A DNA stretch of 64,000 nucleotides, taken from contig JBHIBO010000001.1 in the NCBI GenBank assembly GCA_046759185.1, positions 124,001 to 188,000 of the forward strand, written 5' to 3'. Below are positions 16,362 through 24,094 of this stretch, piece by piece. Made by a program: the position numbers and the translations under genes. How positions within the stretch are numbered: the first letter of the stretch is position 1; each line of letters opens with the position of its first letter. Source of the DNA: JAJISK01 sp046759185. GTDB taxonomy: Archaea > Thermoplasmatota > Thermoplasmata > RBG-16-68-12 > JAJISG01. The notes below the pieces were generated by a model. That model saw only the letters and a list, made by a program, of their open reading frames with translations, was not told the DNA's origin and did not search any database.

Positions 16362-17024
16362 TCAAAAGAACGGGCGGAATCGGTCGAGAAGCTCCATATC
16401 CTCCAACAGGTCCCGCGTCTTGCTGGGCCGTTCCACTAGGAAAAGGCGCGCCAAGTCCTTGGGCGTGTCGATGTCTAGCCCGCCCTGCAACAGGTCCACG
16501 ACCTGGGTTGGGACATCCCTGCGCATCGCCTCTTCCAGGTGGGCCAGATGATCGTCGTCCTCGAACCGGGGTTCGATGACGCCCGGAGGGGAGGTGACCA
16601 GGATGGAGGTCCCCGGTCCGATCGTGGACGGGACGACCAGGACGGAAGGTTCCTTGCGGACGCGCCCCAGGAGGTAGCTCAGGTCTTCGGCTGTTAGGAG
16701 CGGGAGGTCGCTGGGAAGGGAGGCGAGGATGTCGCCACCCCGGTCCCGCGAGAACTGTACCCCGTGGCGAAAAGCGGTGTCCATGTCGTGGGGGTCGGTC
16801 TCCTTGATGGGAACGAGGCCCCGCTCCTTCGCTCGCTCCAGCACTTCATCCTCCGGGCTGATGACGGCGATCTGGCTCAGCTCCGGGCAGCCCAGGGCCG
16901 CGCTGGTTACGTCCTCGAACATGGCCTTTGTGAGGGCCCGCTGCTCTCCCACGTTGAGCACCGAAGCCAGCTTCGGCTTCGTCTCATGAAAACTCTTCAG
17001 AATGATCGCGCCCACCGCCGTCAT
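16362..17024 (-). CDS. cofC: 2-phospho-L-lactate guanylyltransferase CofC (coenzyme F420 synthesis)
   Basis: 220 residues. The nucleotidyltransferase core shows KPKLASVLNVGEQRALTKAMFEDV, then the metal-binding segment ASLPSDLPLLTAEDL and later VVPSTIGPGTSILVTSPPGVIEPRFEDD, close to the GTNALLxxPP...FGxxSFxxH pattern of CofC. It activates phospholactate or a related three-carbon acid to a GDP derivative for F420 assembly. It implies that this organism makes F420, although no other cof gene is in the window. It is convergent with tfb, separated by 2 nt. The start is ATG 17024. Confidence 0.88.
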   Translation of the reverse strand: MTAVGAIILKSFHETKPKLASVLNVGEQRALTKAMFEDVTSAALGCPELSQIAVISPEDEVLERAKERGLVPIKETDPHDMDTAFRHGVQFSRDRGGDILASLPSDLPLLTAEDLSYLLGRVRKEPSVLVVPSTIGPGTSILVTSPPGVIEPRFEDDDHLAHLEEAMRRDVPTQVVDLLQGGLDIDTPKDLARLFLVERPSKTRDLLEDMELLDRFRPFF

Positions 17025-17110
17025 CTATGCCTCCTCCGGTCCAGCCTCCTCAACGAGGACCGGGGGATAACGCGGGTCAGGTTTCTTAACGCATCGCCGC
17101 CCGACCGGCA

Positions 17111-17503
17111 TCAAGACTCCCCCAGATCTTGAACGCGGACGGGGTCGATTCGCACCAAGGTACCCCCGACTTCCTCGTCGGGACGATCGGGATACTTCGC
17201 GATCATCGCCTCCCAGACGGCATCTCTCTCTCGCTTACCTTGCACCCACTGGGCCAACCCCTGCACGACGAAACCCTGAAGGTTCCCGTCCTCCAAGGTG
17301 TCGACGAGGGCTGCGATTCGGCGGTTGGCATGGAGGTGTGCCGCCTGCTGGGACGTCGTGGCAGGTGCGAAATAGAGGGAGGCCCCGTCGAAGTAGAACC
17401 GGACCAGGGCCATGAACGGGTCGCCTTGGGGGGAAATAGTGGCCACTCGGAGGACGCGAGCCTGGTCGAGGATGCTTACATGCTTGGCGGTCCACGTTGC
17501 CAT
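17111..17503 (-). CDS. FMN-binding split-barrel protein (pyridoxamine 5'-phosphate oxidase-like)
   Basis: About 130 residues from ATG 17503. The fold is indicated by VLRVATISPQGDPFMALVRFYFDGASLYFAPATTSQQAAHLHANRR-type order: strand, ligand-contacting Thr/Ser, strand, then a conserved helix before the IAALVD strand. Relatives bind FMN, heme or F420 and act as small oxidoreductases. The neighbouring cofC gene makes an F420-using relative possible, but this is only contextual. The strong TATA box CTATATTTATC at 17528-17539 lies about 30 nt before ATG 17503, ruling out the longer in-frame start upstream at 17641. Confidence 0.75.
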   Translation of the reverse strand: MATWTAKHVSILDQARVLRVATISPQGDPFMALVRFYFDGASLYFAPATTSQQAAHLHANRRIAALVDTLEDGNLQGFVVQGLAQWVQGKRERDAVWEAMIAKYPDRPDEEVGGTLVRIDPVRVQDLGES

Positions 17504-17591
17504 GGGCCCCCGCTCAACCTTCCCGCGATAAATATAGCTAAGGGCAAGGGCCTGAAAGCACCTATTTAGACCACCCCACCTTGGCCGGCGC

Positions 17592-18794
17592 ATGGCACCA
17601 CCGCGGGAGGAGGGAGCCCACGCCTTCGCCATCGACGACACGCGGGTTTCCGACCGGGTTCAGCACTTTCCCGAGTCGGTGATTCGGGAAATGACCCGCC
17701 TCGCCAACCGCCACGGCGCGATCAATCTCTCCCAGGGGTTCCCCGATTTTGACCCGCCGGAGGAGATCCTCGAGGCCGCCCAGCGAGCCCTTACCGATGG
17801 ATACAACCAGTACGCCACGACGTGGGGGGCCGAGGCGTTCCGGCGGGCGATTGCGGACAGCGCCCGTCGTTTCCAGGGCCTCCAGGTGGACCCCGATGCC
17901 CACGTCGTCGTCACGTGCGGGGCCACGGAGGCGATGATGGCCGCGATGCTCTCCCTCATCGACCCGGGGGAGGAGGTGGTGGTCCTGGAGCCCTTCTACG
18001 AGAACTACGGGCCCGACGCCGCCGTCTCTGGCGCCCGCCCTGTCTTCGTGCCCCTAGAATGGCCCTCCTACCAACTCGACGAGGAGGCCCTAAAGGCAGC
18101 CTTCGGTCGTGAGACGAAGGCGCTCATCCTCAACACGCCCAACAACCCCACGGGACGGGTGTTTGACAAGAGGACCCTCCGGCTGGTCGCTGACCTGTGC
18201 GCCGACCACAATGTCGTGTGTGTGACCGACGAGATCTACGAGCACATCGTGTACGACGGGCACCGCCACGTTAGCATCGCGACGCTGGGGGACATGTGGG
18301 AGCGCACGATCACCATCAGCGGCCTCTCCAAGACCTTCAGCGTCACGGGCTGGCGCTTGGGGTATGCCATCTCCCCCCGTACACTGACACAGGCCATGAA
18401 ACGGACCCATGACTTTCTCACCGTAGGGGCCCCCCACCCCCTACAGGTCGCCGGGGCCTACGCGTTGGGGATGGGGGACGCCTATTTCGAGGCCCTGAGG
18501 GAGGACTACGCAGAACGGCGCACGGTCCTTTATGACACCCTCACGGCCATCGGATTCGAGTGCGCGAAGCCCGAGGGCTCGTATTACATCATGGCGGACA
18601 TCCGTCCGTTGACCGACAAAGACGATGTGGCCTTTTGTCGACTCTTGGTCGAGGAGGTGGGGGTGGCCGTGGTCCCGGGCAGCAGCTTCTATGCCGACCG
18701 GAGTCGTGGTCGGTCCTTCGTCCGCTTCGCCTTCCCCAAGCAGGTCGAGACGCTCCGCGAAGCGACACGGCGGCTCGAGAAGGTGGCCGTATGA
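17592..18794 (+). CDS. PLP-dependent aminotransferase, class I
   Basis: 400 residues. The N-terminal INLSQGFPDFDPPEEIL motif, the substrate-site NTPNNPTGRVFD, DEIYEHIVYD, and the PLP-lysine in ISGLSKTFSVTGWRLGYA are all present, as in aspartate/aromatic and kynurenine-type (glutamine transaminase K) enzymes. It transfers amino groups between amino acids and 2-oxo acids; specificity is not predictable here. The stop overlaps the start of the amidohydrolase gene (ATGA), so both form an operon. The start is ATG 17592; a leader of about 35 nt is expected from the AT-rich element at 17526-17536, which is shared with the divergent flavin protein gene. Confidence 0.92.
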   Translation: MAPPREEGAHAFAIDDTRVSDRVQHFPESVIREMTRLANRHGAINLSQGFPDFDPPEEILEAAQRALTDGYNQYATTWGAEAFRRAIADSARRFQGLQVDPDAHVVVTCGATEAMMAAMLSLIDPGEEVVVLEPFYENYGPDAAVSGARPVFVPLEWPSYQLDEEALKAAFGRETKALILNTPNNPTGRVFDKRTLRLVADLCADHNVVCVTDEIYEHIVYDGHRHVSIATLGDMWERTITISGLSKTFSVTGWRLGYAISPRTLTQAMKRTHDFLTVGAPHPLQVAGAYALGMGDAYFEALREDYAERRTVLYDTLTAIGFECAKPEGSYYIMADIRPLTDKDDVAFCRLLVEEVGVAVVPGSSFYADRSRGRSFVRFAFPKQVETLREATRRLEKVAV

Positions 18795-20326
18795 GGATGA
18801 CGGCCGACCTCATCCTCGTTGGGGGGCGGCTCCTGACGGGGTCGGAGGAGGCCCCGGAGGCCGAGGCCATCGCCTTGGGGGGCGGCCACATCCTGGCTGT
18901 GGGCAAGGCCCCGGAGGCTCTCGGATACGAAGGTCCCAGCACGCGGATCCTGGACCTGGGGGGCCGCCTCGTCCTCCCAGGCTTCAACGACTGCCATGCC
19001 CACCTCGCGTCCTACGGGGCCCGGATCGCCTCCGTGGATCTGGCAGCGGCCGCGTCCGTGGACGAGGTGAAGGCCCTCATCGCCGAGCAGGTTCGCGGGA
19101 CACCCAGCGGCCAATGGCTCCTTGGGCACAACTGGGACGAGAGTAAGTGGCCGGTTCGCCGCTATCCGCGGAAGGAGGACCTGGACCCGGTCGCCCCCGA
19201 CCACCCGGTGGCCCTCTCGCGGGTCGACACCCACATGGCCGTGGCCAACTCCGAGGCCCTCCGCCGACTCTCCCTCGAGGGCGTGGAAGGCGCGGAGCGC
19301 GACGCAGCGGGGGAACCAACAGGCGTGCTCAAGGAGCAGGCCATGGAAATCCTCCGGGAGGCAACACGACCGAACGCCGCCACGATCCAAGAAGGGCTCA
19401 AGGCCATCATTCGGGACGGCTACCGTCTCGGGATCACCTCGGTCTCGGAAACCGTCAGCCCGGCCGGCATCTCCGCCTACCTGGCCCTACAACGAGCAGG
19501 GGAACTCGCCCTCCGGGTGAATCTCATGCCTCGGGCAGAGGGCCTTCCCGCGCTCCTGGAGGGGGGTCTCGGGACGGGGGTCGGGGGTGGCCTTCTCCGG
19601 TTGGGTCCCCTGAAGGCCTTCTTCGACGGATCCCTGGGGGCCCGGACGGCCGCCCTGGCGGAGGATTTCTCGGACGAGCCTGGGAACCGGGGCATGCTGA
19701 TCTACGCGGAGGACGAGGCCGCCGCCCTCGTGCGGAACGCGAGAGAGGGGGGCTTCCAGCTCGCCCTGCACGCCATCGGCGATCGTGGCATCCAGGCGGC
19801 CATCCGTCACCTCGCCAAGGAGGGTGGTGAGGGGTTCCGCCATCGCATCGAACACCTGGAGCTTCCGACCGAGGCGAATCTCAAAGAGGCCCGCCGGCTG
19901 GGTCTCATCGCCTCCATGCAGCCCAACTTCATCGGTCAGTGGAGCCGGCCCGGGGACATGTACGAGGATCGACTCGGGCGAGAGCGCTTGGAGGGGAACA
20001 ATCCCTTTCGCCGGGTCCTGGAGAAGGGCATCCCCCTGGCCTTTGGGTCGGACAACATGCCCCTCTCCCCCCTCTACGGGATTCACTGGGCGGTCAACGC
20101 CCCCTTCGAGGACCAGCGGCTCTCGGTGGAGGAGGCCCTCCGTGCGTACACCTTAGGCTCCGCGTACGCCAGCGGGGAAGAGGCAGTCAAGGGCTCCCTG
20201 GAACCCGGCAAGCTGGCCGATTTGGTGGTGCTGGAGAAGGATCCGCGGGAGCACCCGGAGGCGATTCGAGACATCCCCGTGCACGCCACCATCTTCGACG
20301 GACGCGTGGTGTACCAGGCGGCCTAA
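18791..20326 (+). CDS. Amidohydrolase-family protein, YtcJ-like
   Basis: About 511 residues from ATG 18791, whose ATGA overlaps the stop of the aminotransferase gene. The small beta-sandwich N-terminus leads to PGFNDCHAHLASYG, the HxH metal motif. Further metal or catalytic residues are seen in LALHAIGDRG, RIEHLEL and FGSDNMPLSPL. C-terminal residues return to the sandwich (GKLADLVVLEKDP). YtcJ-type proteins hydrolyse N-acyl or cyclic amide substrates; the true substrate is unknown. Coupling with an aminotransferase suggests amino-acid derivative catabolism. Confidence 0.9.
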   Translation: MRMTADLILVGGRLLTGSEEAPEAEAIALGGGHILAVGKAPEALGYEGPSTRILDLGGRLVLPGFNDCHAHLASYGARIASVDLAAAASVDEVKALIAEQVRGTPSGQWLLGHNWDESKWPVRRYPRKEDLDPVAPDHPVALSRVDTHMAVANSEALRRLSLEGVEGAERDAAGEPTGVLKEQAMEILREATRPNAATIQEGLKAIIRDGYRLGITSVSETVSPAGISAYLALQRAGELALRVNLMPRAEGLPALLEGGLGTGVGGGLLRLGPLKAFFDGSLGARTAALAEDFSDEPGNRGMLIYAEDEAAALVRNAREGGFQLALHAIGDRGIQAAIRHLAKEGGEGFRHRIEHLELPTEANLKEARRLGLIASMQPNFIGQWSRPGDMYEDRLGRERLEGNNPFRRVLEKGIPLAFGSDNMPLSPLYGIHWAVNAPFEDQRLSVEEALRAYTLGSAYASGEEAVKGSLEPGKLADLVVLEKDPREHPEAIRDIPVHATIFDGRVVYQAA

Positions 20327-20346
20327 GCCTGGGGCATGTATTACAC

Positions 20347-21399
20347 TCAAGGCCGGACGCGCTGGAGGCGGAGGTATCCCACCTCCTCCCCCGTCCGACC
20401 GAGGAGGATCTCCTTTCGTACGCCATGAGCTAGGCGCACGGCTCGACTCACCTCCGGCCAGGTCCCCGTGAATGCCTCCGGGAGGGCATGGATGAGGTAC
20501 TTCGCATGGCCGGCATCGGGGTCGCCCTCGTACCCGCGGAAGTGGGCTCCGTACTTGAAGCCGGTCTTGACCAGGATGCCCCGGTCCTTCAGGTCCTCGT
20601 ATACGCGTATCCGGAGCCGGAAATCGGGTTGGATTCGAACGGCCTCTCGCAAGAGGGTGGCGAGCCCGATCTTCCGACCTGTCTGGGCCCGCCGGACGGT
20701 GAGGGCCCCCCGCTTGGCGAGGTATAGGGTCTCCAAGAGGGACAGCTGCAGGCGCTCCCCCAGCATCTTCCCGTAGAAGCCCCGCTCATACAGTCCGCGG
20801 GCGTCGTCGGTATCCACCACGAGTGATCGGTCGTTGAGGAACAGGGCTTCGGCCTGGATGTCCGACAGGTCGTCCTTCAGTCTGCCCCGAGGCGAGGCCT
20901 TGGAGACGTGGTAGTACGTGATGTCGCTCTCCTCATCTACGACGGCCAGGAGCAGTTTCTTGCGGACCCGGGCCACCCGGGCGAGGTGGCCCTCCAGCTC
21001 TTTGAGGTCAAAGAGGCTGCGCTCCGAGAGGGCGAGTACCCAGTAACGGGTGGGAGCCTTGTCCGGTCCCGCGCCCCGGGGGAAGACACGGAAGTCCAGC
21101 GGGGGCACCCCCGCCTTGACGACGTACCCGCGCTGCCGGAGGTCTCGGTAGACGAGGTACCGGATCTCGAAGTTCGGGAGGGCGGCGTCCCCTTGCCGGA
21201 AGAGGTTCTTGATCCCCAGCTTGCGGCCCGCACGGGTGACATCAAGTTTCCCCGTCTCGCTCAGGTAGGCCGCCTCGACGAGATCGAGTTCCAAACCGCC
21301 TCCAGGAAGGGGGTTTCCGAAGTAGCCCCGGTTGTAGAGGCGGCTCCCGTCGCCCTCATCGGCCACGAGGACCTTCCCTTCGATGAGCCTTCCAGGCAT
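20347..21399 (-). CDS. endA: tRNA-splicing endonuclease, fused (alpha2-type) form
   Basis: 350 residues comprising two endonuclease repeats. The C-terminal repeat has the catalytic triad Tyr290 (FKYGAHFRGY), His298 (GHAKYLIHA) and Lys329 (GVRKEILLG). The N-terminal repeat keeps the fold (VPPLDFRVF, RVRKKLLLAVVDEE) but has Phe at the Tyr position and Thr at the His position, so it is structural. The enzyme cuts bulge-helix-bulge introns from tRNA and rRNA precursors; the products are joined by RtcB with archease, which is also encoded in this window. Length and order match euryarchaeal fused homodimeric enzymes. A TATA box (CCTTATAGC) lies at 21425-21433. Confidence 0.93.
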   Translation of the reverse strand: MPGRLIEGKVLVADEGDGSRLYNRGYFGNPLPGGGLELDLVEAAYLSETGKLDVTRAGRKLGIKNLFRQGDAALPNFEIRYLVYRDLRQRGYVVKAGVPPLDFRVFPRGAGPDKAPTRYWVLALSERSLFDLKELEGHLARVARVRKKLLLAVVDEESDITYYHVSKASPRGRLKDDLSDIQAEALFLNDRSLVVDTDDARGLYERGFYGKMLGERLQLSLLETLYLAKRGALTVRRAQTGRKIGLATLLREAVRIQPDFRLRIRVYEDLKDRGILVKTGFKYGAHFRGYEGDPDAGHAKYLIHALPEAFTGTWPEVSRAVRLAHGVRKEILLGRTGEEVGYLRLQRVRP

Positions 21400-21483
21400 A
21401 CGTGAGCGGGAAGGCCGCTGGATGCTATAAGGCCGTCCGCTACGTCGCCTCCGGTGGCGCGGATGGTGGGACAGGCCCCGTGA

Positions 21484-21505
21484 AAACCCGGGTTTCTTTA
21501 TATAG
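21484..21505 (+). promoter_or_regulatory. Palindrome plus TATA box of the COG1395 regulator gene
   Basis: A perfect 12-bp palindrome AAACCCGGGTTT (21484-21495) directly abuts the TATA box TTTATATAG (21497-21505), whose centre is 26 nt before the GTG at 21527. A second TATA-like TTATTTATAG follows at 21510-21519. The palindrome overlaps the BRE position, so it is a candidate autoregulatory operator. Confidence 0.5.
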
Positions 21506-21526
21506 AAGGTTATTTATAGTCAAACC

Positions 21527-22465
21527 GTGGACCGGGCCCAACTTCTCGCGGAGGCGCGTGATCTCCTCTCCCACACGGGTTTCTTCGTTAGCGAACAACA
21601 TTGGAGCCGGGGCCTGAGCTTTGACCTCGCCGCCCGCCGCGACGAGGTTCTCCTGTTGGTCAAGGTTCTCCTGAACGTCGACGCCCTGGGCCGGGACACC
21701 GCACTTGAGCTGAAAGCCATTGCCTACAGCCTGGGCGCGGCCACGCTCTTGGTGGGGGTCAAGACCAGCAGCGGAGCCCTCCAAGAGGGCGTCGTCTACT
21801 CGCGATTCGGCATCCCCATCGCCTCCCCGAAGACGCTGCAGGAGTTCTTGGAGGAGGGCATCCCTCCCTTCATCTTCTCGGCTCCCGGGGGACTCTACGT
21901 CCGGCTCAACGCAGGGGCGCTCCGACGCATCCGCGAGGAGCTGGGCATATCCCTAGGTCAGATGGCCGAGGTGGCCCACGTCTCACGACGCACGATCCAG
22001 ATGTATCTGGAGGGGATGAGCGCCACCGTCGAAGCGGCCTCCCGCCTGGAGGAGTTTCTGAACGAGCCCCTCGTGGTTCCCCTGGACCCCTTCGGTTTCC
22101 CCGACGAAGCGGAGGGCCGATCGGGCACGCCTTCCCCCGCCAAGGACTTTCACGGAACCATTCGCCGGCTTCTCACCAAACTGGGATACGACGTGTTCCT
22201 CACCCATCGGTCCCCCTTCGACGCCATCACGAAGGACGAAGCCATCCTGTTCCTGGCGGTGATGGAGAAGCAGGAGCGCGCGCTCCGTCGGAAGGCCGTG
22301 GTCGTGGCCAACCTGTCCAAGATCGTGGAGAAACAGCCCATCATGTTCGTCGCTCGGCGCGAGGAAAAGCACCTGCGCGGCGTCCCCATCATCGACGCCA
22401 GGGAGCTCCGGAAGCTCCGGGAGCGTGGGGAGATGGTGGAGCTGGTTGAGGAACGAAAGGGGTAG
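21527..22465 (+). CDS. Archaeal HTH regulator of the COG1395 type
   Basis: 312 residues, leaderless GTG start at 21527. The N-terminal half (about 1-120) resembles a nuclease-like/RecB-type alpha-beta domain (DLAARRDEVLLLVKVLLNVD). The central part has an Xre-type helix-turn-helix (LRRIREELGISLGQMAEVAHVSRRTIQMYLEG, about 125-157). The C-terminal part repeats an alpha-beta unit (AILFLAVMEKQERALRRKAVVVANL). This three-part order is that of the widespread euryarchaeal COG1395 family of predicted regulators, whose targets are unknown. The palindrome at its promoter suggests self-regulation. Confidence 0.85.
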   Translation: MDRAQLLAEARDLLSHTGFFVSEQHWSRGLSFDLAARRDEVLLLVKVLLNVDALGRDTALELKAIAYSLGAATLLVGVKTSSGALQEGVVYSRFGIPIASPKTLQEFLEEGIPPFIFSAPGGLYVRLNAGALRRIREELGISLGQMAEVAHVSRRTIQMYLEGMSATVEAASRLEEFLNEPLVVPLDPFGFPDEAEGRSGTPSPAKDFHGTIRRLLTKLGYDVFLTHRSPFDAITKDEAILFLAVMEKQERALRRKAVVVANLSKIVEKQPIMFVARREEKHLRGVPIIDARELRKLRERGEMVELVEERKG

Positions 22466-22508
22466 GCCCTCGGGGCCTCGACGACACATCGGCGAGGCGC
22501 CCCCTCAC

Positions 22509-23567
22509 CTAGGATCGGGCCGCCGCCACCTTGCGGCGCGGCCGTTTCTTTTGCCTCTTCGCGGATGAGGTTGACTTCGGCCCTTTCTTCTGTCTCTTGA
22601 TCGCTAGGGGAGGCTTCGGACTTTTCTTGGTCGACTTGGGGGGCGTCTTCTTCTTCGGAATGGCGGACTTCTTGAAGAGGAAGTAGAGGCGGGACGGTTG
22701 CTCGCCGCGCCCACGCAGGGCCAAGGCCCGGATGTGGGAGTACACCCGCGTCCCGTTGGATTTCGTGAAGAAGGCCTTCAACCCATCGGACATCTCCCCA
22801 TTCACGAGGGGCTCCTTGCCGACGAAGTCCATCTCCGCCAGCAGCCGCCCCCGATTGTCCTTGGGCTTCAGCACACGCGCCCAAGGCTTCCCGCGGAGCT
22901 GGTCCTCCTTCCACCCGAGGAACTTGGCGCTGGGAGGGGACAGCCCCCGGACGCGCATCTCCCCATCCACCTTCACGGCCGCGTCGGCCAGGTTCTCTGC
23001 CAGGTCCTCCAGCTTCCGGAAGACCCGATGGGACTCCTCCTGCAGTTGGGCGTTCTCCACGGCCGTGGCGACCTGATTCCCGATGCCGGCGACCACGTTG
23101 ATTTCCTTGCTCGTGAAGTAGTGGCGGGAGGTTGTGCTGTCCAGGGTCATCAGCCCCAGGGCCTTCCCCTTGTACACGAGGGGAACGAGGAGCATGGACT
23201 TGAGCTGCCAGGCCCGGATGATCTTCTGGGGCAACAGATCCTCCTGCGGCAGGTCTCGGACGACGGAGGGGAGTTTCTGCGTGATGACCTTGTTCACGAG
23301 TTTGGGGACTTCGGCGTGGCTGATCTGACGCTCCATCAGGAGCGCGGCAAAGGCGTCCCGGGGGCAGTACGACTCCGCCGGTATGAGGACCTGGTTCCGG
23401 GCATCATCGAGGAAGATCGCGGCCCGATCCACCTTGACGAGCTGCGGGGAGATGCGCACGACGGTCCTCAACACCTCCGACAGGTCGGAGAGGTTGCTCA
23501 CCATCTCGGAGACTCCGATGAGGGCCGCCAGAATCTGGGTCTCGCCGAGATTCCTCTCGTCGAACAT
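22509..23567 (-). CDS. GAF/PAS-domain protein with histone-like basic tail
   Basis: 352 residues. A GAF domain (about 15-175) shows VDRAAIFLDDARNQVLIP, KSMLLVPLVYKGKALGLMTLDS and FTSKEINVVAGIGNQVATAVENAQL. A helical linker leads to a PAS-like domain (about 200-298; FLGWKEDQLRGKPW, SNGTRVYSHIRALAL). From about residue 299 the chain is a basic, Pro/Ser-rich tail in which about 23 of the last 54 residues are Lys or Arg, with two copies of KRQKK(G/R)P. No kinase or output domain is present. The tail resembles histone H1-like DNA-binding tails, so a sensor that contacts DNA or RNA is plausible. It is convergent with the COG1395 gene. Confidence 0.75.
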   Translation of the reverse strand: MFDERNLGETQILAALIGVSEMVSNLSDLSEVLRTVVRISPQLVKVDRAAIFLDDARNQVLIPAESYCPRDAFAALLMERQISHAEVPKLVNKVITQKLPSVVRDLPQEDLLPQKIIRAWQLKSMLLVPLVYKGKALGLMTLDSTTSRHYFTSKEINVVAGIGNQVATAVENAQLQEESHRVFRKLEDLAENLADAAVKVDGEMRVRGLSPPSAKFLGWKEDQLRGKPWARVLKPKDNRGRLLAEMDFVGKEPLVNGEMSDGLKAFFTKSNGTRVYSHIRALALRGRGEQPSRLYFLFKKSAIPKKKTPPKSTKKSPKPPLAIKRQKKGPKSTSSAKRQKKRPRRKVAAARS

Positions 23568-23713
23568 GGGACGACAATTTATGCCTGGCCCGTGTGGAAA
23601 AAGCTTTCGTGGTGGTTATCAGGGGTGGCCAGGGGAGTCCCTGGCCCAGGCACGCGGCGCACGGAGGCGGCAGGAAAAACCCTTTAGGAAACGGCGGCTA
23701 GCTTCCGGGGACC

Positions 23714-24013
23714 ATGGACGCCGTGTTCCTGTTTCCCAAGGAGGCAACCGGCCGGAGCCGGGAGATCCTGGAGGACGACCTCATCAGTCGCCAGAGCGTG
23801 ACCCTGCGCGATGCCCGCTCCCTCGGGCTCAGACAGGACGGGACGCTGGTGTTTTTACAGGGGGCTGCACGTGCCGTGGAGAGGTTTGAGACCCTCGCGG
23901 GAGATGCGGCAGAGCGGGTCGCAGAGGAAGAGGCCTCCTCGTTGCGGGCCATCCTGCAGAAGGAGGAGGAGGATGCAGCCGAAGGCGTGGGCCTCCTCTT
24001 TGGAGGGACGTAG
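23714..24013 (+). CDS. Small acidic protein, unknown function
   Basis: 99 residues starting with ATG 23714. The N-terminal half is probably alpha/beta (MDAVFLFPKE, VTLRDARSLGLRQDGTLVFLQG) and the C-terminal half a long acidic helix rich in Glu and Ala (AERVAEEEASSLRAILQKEEED). No family is recognised. A TATA-like CCCTTTAGG (23678-23686) about 32 nt upstream and good third-position GC support a real gene. It is divergent from the GAF/PAS gene across a 146-nt gap. Confidence 0.6.
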   Translation: MDAVFLFPKEATGRSREILEDDLISRQSVTLRDARSLGLRQDGTLVFLQGAARAVERFETLAGDAAERVAEEEASSLRAILQKEEEDAAEGVGLLFGGT

Positions 24014-24094
24014 CTCTGGCTGCCTGCCTATCAGCAGTCTGTTCTCAGGTCTGAATTCCTGGATGTACCCCTTTTTAATGGAGGACTTCGTCAT

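Noticed and set aside
20631..20640. GGATTCGAAC, resembling a tRNA T-arm
   Set aside because: It lies inside endA coding sequence and no acceptor, D or anticodon stem can be built around it.
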